Assembly (NCBI RefSeq): GCF_000426865.1
Contig: NZ_AUGE01000001.1
Coordinates: 1-64,000 of the forward strand
Reading direction: 5' to 3'
Length of the DNA: 64,000 nucleotides
Source of the DNA: Citrifermentans bremense R1
GTDB taxonomy: Bacteria; Desulfobacterota; Desulfuromonadia; Geobacterales; Geobacteraceae
This document shows positions 58,553-64,000 of the stretch, piece by piece (the first letter of the stretch is position 1; each line of letters opens with the position of its first letter). The notes under the pieces were generated by a model. The model did not search any database. It was not told the origin of the DNA and saw only the letters and a program-made list of their open reading frames with translations. The position numbers and the translations under genes are program-made.

Positions 58553-59743
58553 TCAGAGCAGTACCAGCTCCTGCCTGGAAAAGGTCAATCTCTTAACTCC
58601 CTGTTCCGAGAGATAAAACGAATTTTCGATGCCGACCGCGCCTTCCCCGGGAAACACCAGTTTCGGTTCGAAGGCGAACGCCATCCCCACCTGGAGCGTC
58701 TCACTTTCAAACCCCCGGGCGATGAAAGGGTATTCGTCGATCTCGATGCCGAGCCCGTGGCCGATGAAGGGGACCTGGCTTCCCGGGGTCCCCATGAAGT
58801 TGTCCCCGTACCCCATCTCGCAGGCCAGATCGAGGCAGGCGTGGTAGATCCCCCCCCAACTGGTTCCCACCTCGGCCATCTCCATCATCAGTTCCTCTAT
58901 GCGCAGCATGTCTTGATAGCCGCGCCGCATCCGGTCCGAGACGGAGCCTATGGCGAAGATCCTGGTCTGGTCGACCAGGTAGCCGTCGAAGCAACTGGCG
59001 AAATCGACCACGACCGGCTCCCCGCGCCGGATCCTGTTGTAGCTGGCCCCATGGCCGAAGGCGGGGGTAAGCCCCATGCCGCCCAGCGGGGTGTTGCCGG
59101 CGGCGGGTGCCGCGGCATCAGGCCCGGCGAGCACCTGGGCCCCGCCGACCTCGCCGTTGAAGGCCCGCATGCGCACGTGCCCCTGGTGACCTTCCAGGCG
59201 CGAGAAGCGCTCCAGTTCCGCGGCGAGTTCCACCTCGCAGATCCCCTCGCGGATCGTCTCGGCCGCCTTCTTGTACACCTTGTCGGCCTGGTTGCCGGCG
59301 TCCTGCATGATGTGGATTTCGTAGTGGGACTTCACCATGCGCACCCGGCGTATCAGGGGGGAGGCGTCCACCAGTTCGGCGTCGGGGTAGAGGGCGCGGT
59401 ATTTGAGGTAGAGGTTGACCGGGAGGACGTCGAGCTCGAGGCCGAGCCTTTTCGGCGCGCTATGGCCGTGGTCGCAAACAAGAGCTGGGAGATCGTTGAG
59501 GGAGGACGAAGGGAGCACCTCGGCCAAGGCACTTTCCATGCGGGCCCGGAGGTAGTCCCTGCGCACCAGGTAGATGGGGCGCCCGGAGGCGGGAAGGTAA
59601 AGGTTCCCCGCCTGCGCGGTCCCGGTGAAATAAAAGAGGTCCGCGTTCTGGACCATGATGACCGCGTCGATTCCCGCACCGGCCATCTCGCTTTGCAGTT
59701 TTCTGTAGCGGTATTCCAGCTCGTTTTTTGGCGTAAGCCGCAT
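58553..59743 (-). CDS. M24-family Xaa-Pro peptidase
   Basis: A 396-residue peptidase. An N-terminal creatinase-like domain (about 1-140, DAVIMVQNADLFYFTGTAQ) is followed by the pita-bread domain. Metal ligands are in VVVDFASCFDGYLVDQTR (two Asp), IGHGLGIEIDEYP (His), FAFEPKLVFPGEG (Glu) and GAVGIENSFYL (Glu). GGAGGAG precedes ATG 59743. Likely cleaves Xaa-Pro peptides in the cytoplasm. It stands alone between gltA and the acyl-CoA synthetase. Confidence 0.9.
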   Translation of the reverse strand: MRLTPKNELEYRYRKLQSEMAGAGIDAVIMVQNADLFYFTGTAQAGNLYLPASGRPIYLVRRDYLRARMESALAEVLPSSSLNDLPALVCDHGHSAPKRLGLELDVLPVNLYLKYRALYPDAELVDASPLIRRVRMVKSHYEIHIMQDAGNQADKVYKKAAETIREGICEVELAAELERFSRLEGHQGHVRMRAFNGEVGGAQVLAGPDAAAPAAGNTPLGGMGLTPAFGHGASYNRIRRGEPVVVDFASCFDGYLVDQTRIFAIGSVSDRMRRGYQDMLRIEELMMEMAEVGTSWGGIYHACLDLACEMGYGDNFMGTPGSQVPFIGHGLGIEIDEYPFIARGFESETLQVGMAFAFEPKLVFPGEGAVGIENSFYLSEQGVKRLTFSRQELVLL

Positions 59744-59772
59744 CGCTCCTCCTTCTCGCTTCCATGACTCAA

Positions 59773-59804
59773 GGGGGACAGGCACCTTGCGGAGCCAGTC
59801 CCCT
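59773..59804. repeat. Dispersed 30-nt palindrome, copy C
   Basis: Third copy of the GGGGACAGGC...GCCAGTCCCC element, 30 bases upstream of the M24 peptidase ATG. It would therefore form a hairpin in the mRNA leader. The same element is at 5760-5789 and 7521-7552. Confidence 0.8.
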
Positions 59805-59901
59805 AGTTCATGAAAAGGAGAAGGAAAGATAACTCACAAAGCCCCTGCCGTCAAGAAGACAGCAATGATAACGGCAGGTTAAAAACCGGTGCGTCGTCTT
59901 T

Positions 59902-61551
59902 TCAGATGTTTTCCTCAAGCTGCAGCTCGCGTATCGCCATTTCCCGCAGCTTGAACTTCTGGATCTTGCCGCTGGCGGTCATGGGGTAGGAGTCGACGAA
60001 GCGGACGTACTTCGGGATCTTGTAGTTGGCGATCCTGCCGCGGCAGAACTCCTTGACCTCCGCCTCGGACATCTCGCTTCCCTGCTTCAGGACCACGGCC
60101 GCCATCACCTGCTCGCCGTATTTGCGGTCCGGCACACCGTAGACCTGCACGTCGGAGATCTTCGGGTGGGTGTAGAGGAATTCCTCGATCTCGCGGGGAT
60201 AGATGTTCTCGCCGCCGCGGATGATCATGTTCTTGATCCTGCCGGTGATCTTGCAATAGCCGTTTTCGTCCATGACCGCGAGGTCTCCGGTATGAAGCCA
60301 GCCGTCGGCGTCGATCGCCTTTGCGGTCTCCTCGGGCATCTTGTAGTACCCCTTCATCACCAGGTAGCCGCGGGTGCAGAGCTCCCCCTGCTTCCCCGGC
60401 GGAAGCTCGGCGCCGCTTTCGATGTCCACGATCTTAAGCTCCACGTTGGGGAGCACCCTTCCCACCGTGGAGACCTTCAGCTCGATCGGGTCGTCGGTGC
60501 GGGTCTGGGTGATGACCGGGGAGGACTCGGTCTGGCCGTAGGCGATGGTGATCTCGCTGGCGTGCATGTCCCGGATCACCCGGCGCATCACCTCTATGGG
60601 GCAGTTGGAGCCGGCCATGATCCCGGTCCTAAGCGTGGAGAGATCGAACTCCGGGAAGCGGGGGTGCTCAAGCTCGGCGATGAACATGGTCGGGACGCCG
60701 TGCAGCGCGGTGCAGCGCTCCTTTTCCACCGCCTGGAGCACCTTCAAAGGATCGAAGATCTCCACCGGCACCATGGTGGAGCCGTGGGTGACGCAGGCCA
60801 TGACGGCCAGGACGCAGCCGAAGCAGTGGAAGAAGGGAACCGGGATGCAGAGCCGGTCCTTCTCGGTGAAGCGCATGCACTCGCCGATATTGAAGCCGTT
60901 GTTGACCAGGTTGTGGTGGGTCAGCATGACCCCTTTGGGGAAGCCGGTGGTGCCGGAGGTGTACTGCATGTTGATGACGTCGTGCACCGAGAGGGTTTTT
61001 TCCACCGCGTGAAGTTCCGCGTCCGGGACCTCGCGCCCAAGCTCCACGACCTTCTCGAAGTTGACGGTCCCCGCGGGGGCCCCTTCTCCGAGAAAAACAA
61101 CGTGCTTCAAAAACGGCAGCGTCGCGTTGGAGAGTTTCCCCGGCTCGCTTTCGGCAAGCTCCGGCACCACGGCGGCCAGGGTCCGGATATAGTCGGTGTC
61201 CTTGAACCCCTGCACCAGGAACAGGAATTTCGAATCGGACTGTTTCATTATGTACTCGAGCTCGGCGGACTTGTAGCTCGTGTTGACGGTGACGAGCACG
61301 GCGCCGATCTTCGCGGTGGCGAACTGCAGCACGACCCATTCCGGAACGTTGTAGGCCCAGATGGCGAGGTGGTCACCCTTCTTGACCCCCATGCGCAAAA
61401 GGCCCTTCGCCACCTGGCGGCAGTGCTCGTTGAACTCGCGATAGCTGTAGCGCAATCCCCGCTCCACGTAGATCAGCGCCTCGTTATCGGGGAATTTCCC
61501 GGCAATGTCGTCCAGCAACGCCCCGACCGTCAACTCTATCTGTTGCGACAT
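59902..61551 (-). CDS. AMP-forming acyl-CoA synthetase
   Basis: A 549-residue ANL-superfamily ligase. It has the AMP-binding P-loop [31 protein letters not shown] (A5), the hinge region with [38 protein letters not shown], and the A10 Lys in [12 protein letters not shown]. It activates a fatty or related carboxylic acid to its CoA thioester. AGGAGGGTG precedes ATG 61551. Chain length cannot be inferred safely; this type is often annotated as a medium- or long-chain enzyme. Confidence 0.92.
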   Translation of the reverse strand: MSQQIELTVGALLDDIAGKFPDNEALIYVERGLRYSYREFNEHCRQVAKGLLRMGVKKGDHLAIWAYNVPEWVVLQFATAKIGAVLVTVNTSYKSAELEYIMKQSDSKFLFLVQGFKDTDYIRTLAAVVPELAESEPGKLSNATLPFLKHVVFLGEGAPAGTVNFEKVVELGREVPDAELHAVEKTLSVHDVINMQYTSGTTGFPKGVMLTHHNLVNNGFNIGECMRFTEKDRLCIPVPFFHCFGCVLAVMACVTHGSTMVPVEIFDPLKVLQAVEKERCTALHGVPTMFIAELEHPRFPEFDLSTLRTGIMAGSNCPIEVMRRVIRDMHASEITIAYGQTESSPVITQTRTDDPIELKVSTVGRVLPNVELKIVDIESGAELPPGKQGELCTRGYLVMKGYYKMPEETAKAIDADGWLHTGDLAVMDENGYCKITGRIKNMIIRGGENIYPREIEEFLYTHPKISDVQVYGVPDRKYGEQVMAAVVLKQGSEMSEAEVKEFCRGRIANYKIPKYVRFVDSYPMTASGKIQKFKLREMAIRELQLEENI

Positions 61552-62131
61552 GGAACACCCTCCTTGTAACCTGTGCGGCTCATCGCCACACCCAGGAAAT
61601 CAAGTTCCTGTAATAAAAAGGTTTTATCAATTAGCACAGCGTTTAAGGCAAGTCAAGACATAGAATGGGCCATGCCGCCGGGCAGCCCCGGCGCCTTCCC
61701 AGGCAAAACCGGAACCGCACTCCTGGCCGTAAAAAAAAGCTTGACAGAAATTCCGCCCACCACGCAGCGCTTTACGCTAAGTAACTGGAATTATTACTGC
61801 AGCTGTTCTAACACCGTTACATTTTGGCTGATCGTTTTTTAGGCAAATCGCAGATGCTGGTAATTTGAAAACGGTTTTGCCCGATCTCCACCTCTTTTCC
61901 ACAGCGCTATCCACAAAAGGTGTGGACCCACGCTGCGGCCACAGCTTTCCAGCGCAAAATCGGCAGCTTGCGTCAGATGATCAAAACCGGCACGTACGAC
62001 GCGCAGCGATTTGGGTGTATACAAGGGCTTAAACATGGCTCTTTACCATCCGTTGCCACAGTTGTGCAGGAGGGCTACTCCGATAACCAGTGGGAAGATA
62101 CTGAAGGAGGGGAAAACGAGCGGGGCTACGG
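61552..62131. other. Gene-free stretch between two minus-strand genes
   Basis: These 580 bases have lower GC in the middle, short stop-rich frames and no recognisable coding sequence. Two DnaA-box-like sites lie at 61895-61926. Otherwise I see nothing identifiable; a promoter for the acyl-CoA synthetase must be within it. Confidence 0.6.
61895..61926 (+). promoter_or_regulatory. Cluster of DnaA-box-like sequences
   Basis: TTTTCCACA (61895-61903) and CTATCCACA (61907-61915) are followed by the inverted TGTGGA (61921-61926). The first fits TTWTNCACA; the second has one mismatch. A DnaA-controlled or DnaA-titrating site is possible. No origin features accompany it. Confidence 0.3.
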
Positions 62132-63124
62132 TCAGTTCGTCGCCGTGATCGGAACTTGCAACTGCACCCCGTTCACCACGTTTTGCGGTTTCCCCGCCAG
62201 GAAGGAGGCGATGTTCGCGGCGGTGGCCGCCATGAGCCTTTGCCGGGCGGCAAGTGTCGCCCAGGCGATATGCGGGGTGACGATGCAGTTCTTGGCCAAC
62301 AAAAGCGGGCTGTCCGCGGGAATCGGCTCCCTCGCGGCCACGTCGACCGCGGCGCCGGCGATGCTCCCGCTGTTCAAAGCCTCGGCCAGGTCGCGCTCGA
62401 CGACGAGCCCGCCGCGGGAGGTGTTGATAAGGAGCGCCTGCGGCTTCATCAGCGACAGGGTCCTTTGGTTCACCATCCATTCGTTTTCATTATTGAGCGG
62501 GCAGTGCAGGCTCACCACGTCGGCCTGGCTGAAAAGCTGATCCAGACTAAGCCAGCGCAAAGAGATCCCTTCCGGGGCCACCCGGCGCCTCGGGTTGTAG
62601 GCCAGAACCTCCATCCCCAGCGCCTGCGCGATGCGCGCCACCCGCGCCCCTATCCTCCCGAGCCCAACGATGCCGATGCTCCTGCCGCAAAGTTCCGTCA
62701 AAGGCTCTCCCACCAGGGTGAAGTCGGCAGAGGCGGACCACTCCCCCCGGGCCACGGCCTGATGGTACTGGGCCACCCGGTTGGTGAGCTCCAAGAGGAG
62801 GGCGATAGCGTGCTGGGCCACCGAATCGCTGCCGTACTCCGGGACGTTGACCACCGGTATCCCCAGCTGCGCGCTCTTTTCCAGATCGACCACGTTGTAG
62901 CCGGTCGCCAGCACGCAGACGAGCCTCAGTTCCGGGAGCGCCGCCAAGGTCGCCGCCGAGAGCACCGTCTTGTTGGTAAGGAGCACCTGCGCTCCTAGGG
63001 AGCGCTCCACCACCATCTCGGCAGGGGTGCGGTCGTAGAGCGTGAGGTCGCCGAAGGAGGCGACCTCGTCCCAGGGGTTGTCGCCCGGGTTCAACGTATA
63101 TCCATCCAGGACCACCATCTTCAT
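62132..63124 (-). CDS. D-2-hydroxyacid dehydrogenase
   Basis: A 330-residue NAD(P)-dependent dehydrogenase. It has the nucleotide motif SIGIVGLGRIGARVARIAQA, the substrate-binding VCVLATGYNVVDLE, the catalytic Arg in LINTSRGGLVVERDLAEAL, the Glu/Asp in AAVDVAAREPI, and His in NCIVTPHIAWAT. Sequence pattern resembles glycerate/hydroxypyruvate reductases. AAGGGAGG precedes ATG 63124. It is 10 bases after the DUF502 gene, so probably one transcript. Substrate unknown. Confidence 0.9.
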   Translation of the reverse strand: MKMVVLDGYTLNPGDNPWDEVASFGDLTLYDRTPAEMVVERSLGAQVLLTNKTVLSAATLAALPELRLVCVLATGYNVVDLEKSAQLGIPVVNVPEYGSDSVAQHAIALLLELTNRVAQYHQAVARGEWSASADFTLVGEPLTELCGRSIGIVGLGRIGARVARIAQALGMEVLAYNPRRRVAPEGISLRWLSLDQLFSQADVVSLHCPLNNENEWMVNQRTLSLMKPQALLINTSRGGLVVERDLAEALNSGSIAGAAVDVAAREPIPADSPLLLAKNCIVTPHIAWATLAARQRLMAATAANIASFLAGKPQNVVNGVQLQVPITATN

Positions 63125-63134
63125 AATGCCTCCC

Positions 63135-63725
63135 TTACTGCACCACGGCCCCGCCCGAGACCACGAACTTGACCGCGTCCTCGACCGACATGCCGCAGTC
63201 GTGCACCTCCGCTTCCTTGAAAAAGAGGGCGAAGCCTGAGGTCGGGTTCGGCATGGTCGGGACATAGACCACCACCAGTTTCTCCCCCTCGCGCACCACC
63301 TCCGCGGTGACGAACCCCACCGCGCGCACGCCTGGCCTCGGCCATTCCACGAAAACCGCCCGGCGGTAGGACGATTTTCCTTCCTTGAACACCTGCGTCA
63401 GCTGCTTGCTCGACCCGTAGATGGACTTGACCAGGGGGATCCTGGAGAGAAGCTGGTCCCACCACCTGATGATCCTGGTTCCCATGACGTTGGTGGCGAG
63501 CACCCCGGAGACGTAGATGACGATGGCGCCGGTGAGCATCCCCAGGCCGGGGATGTGGTACGGGTTGTCGAGAAAGGCCGACAAAAGCGCGTCGAGATAG
63601 GAGCCGAGGATGCCGTCGGCGAAGTTGAAGAGAAACTTCAGAATGAATATGGTGATGCCGAGCGGGACCACGACGAAGAGCCCGGTGATGAACCGCGCCT
63701 TGAAGTGCCTGATCATTTTCTCCAT
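63135..63725 (-). CDS. DUF502 membrane protein
   Basis: A 196-residue inner-membrane protein with two membrane segments (about 12-35 and 58-80) and a cytoplasmic or periplasmic C-terminal part. RFITGLFVVVPLGITIFILK, SRIPLVKSIYGSSKQL and VVVYVPTMPNPTSGF are the DUF502 hallmarks. GGAGG precedes ATG 63725. Family function is unknown. Followed closely by the 2-hydroxyacid dehydrogenase gene. Confidence 0.9.
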   Translation of the reverse strand: MEKMIRHFKARFITGLFVVVPLGITIFILKFLFNFADGILGSYLDALLSAFLDNPYHIPGLGMLTGAIVIYVSGVLATNVMGTRIIRWWDQLLSRIPLVKSIYGSSKQLTQVFKEGKSSYRRAVFVEWPRPGVRAVGFVTAEVVREGEKLVVVYVPTMPNPTSGFALFFKEAEVHDCGMSVEDAVKFVVSGGAVVQ

Positions 63726-63938
63726 TACTGCCTCCGGAGCTTGGGTTTGGATTGGGTTATGCATCAAAAGGAGCCGCAATGTCAACGGGTTTCCCAGCCA
63801 GGCGCTCCTCGGGGGGGGACTGCTTCCCGCCTTTGGTCCCCTTCATCCCCCCAATAGCAGTTGACATCTTTCTCGGCAGAAATTACATTAACAGGCCGCC
63901 CTACTATCCACGCGATTTTACAGATAAAGGCTCTACCG

Positions 63939-64000
63939 ATGTCAAAAAAGGTTTTCGCCGCATTCGCAGTGATCTTTCTCCTCCTCTCGCTCGTCTTGAT
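63939..64000 (+). CDS. Start of an exported or membrane protein (3' end outside window)
   Basis: ATG 63939 begins MSKKVFAAFAVIFLLLSLV, a typical signal peptide or membrane anchor that runs off the window end. AAAGG lies 9 bases upstream. The gene is divergent from the DUF502 gene. Nothing more can be said about its product from 20 codons. Confidence 0.6.
   Translation, partial: MSKKVFAAFAVIFLLLSLVL

Overview
The window is 64 kb of GC-rich bacterial chromosome that reads like a member of the Geobacterales (Geobacter/Geomonas/Citrifermentans type, Desulfobacterota). The main support is a citrate synthase of the eukaryote-like type characteristic of Geobacter (57010-58335). Abundant two-component and c-di-GMP proteins, a tungstate transporter with its ModE-type regulator, and many short GC-rich intergenic palindromes fit the same group. 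This assignment is inferred from gene content; no rRNA gene is present.

Layout. 1-8.3 kb is a phosphate region: the end of pstB, phoU, two pstS paralogs and phoB. A three-gene membrane module (DUF2157, DUF4401, GDYXXLXY) sits between the pstS copies. 8.4-16.9 kb holds a response regulator-GAF-GGDEF-EAL protein, a GapN-like aldehyde dehydrogenase, a ferritin-like protein, a decayed GlxA-type regulator, mntP, a B12-binding radical SAM protein and yjdM. 17.1-20.7 kb is tungstate uptake (tupABC) with a ModE/TOBE regulator.

20.9-31.3 kb is a nine-gene, tightly packed minus-strand saccharide operon: two nucleotide-sugar epimerases (one fused to a glycoside hydrolase), a broken zinc alcohol dehydrogenase, a Gfo/Idh oxidoreductase, four glycosyltransferases (three CgeB-like) and a methyltransferase. 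Its product is unknown to me, and it is the best candidate for an undescribed pathway. Divergent from it are treZ and a glycogen-debranching enzyme, followed by a seven-gene Mrp antiporter module laid out like the Na+/H+ half of archaeal Mbh hydrogenase.

40-47.6 kb contains small envelope proteins, including an exported protein built of four exact 30-residue Cys-pair repeats. It also has a degenerate uracil-DNA glycosylase relative, a zinc phospholipase C-like protein, coaBC, an MBL hydrolase, a YhaM-like nuclease and a COG2509 flavoprotein. 47.6-50.2 kb is a signalling cluster (three receiver proteins, one with a kinase, plus uspA). 50.5-55.6 kb is the housekeeping block ndk-rlmN-mtnP-pfkB-pilW-rodZ. 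55.7-64 kb has a small lipoprotein, an AMMECR1 protein, citrate synthase, an M24 peptidase, an acyl-CoA synthetase, a 2-hydroxyacid dehydrogenase, a DUF502 protein and the start of an exported protein.

Two genes (13860-14420 and 27328-28147) are interrupted by internal deletions of similar type next to G-runs. Several dispersed palindromic repeats are visible, one of them inside a coding sequence. No CRISPR array, intact tRNA, IS element or prophage was found.
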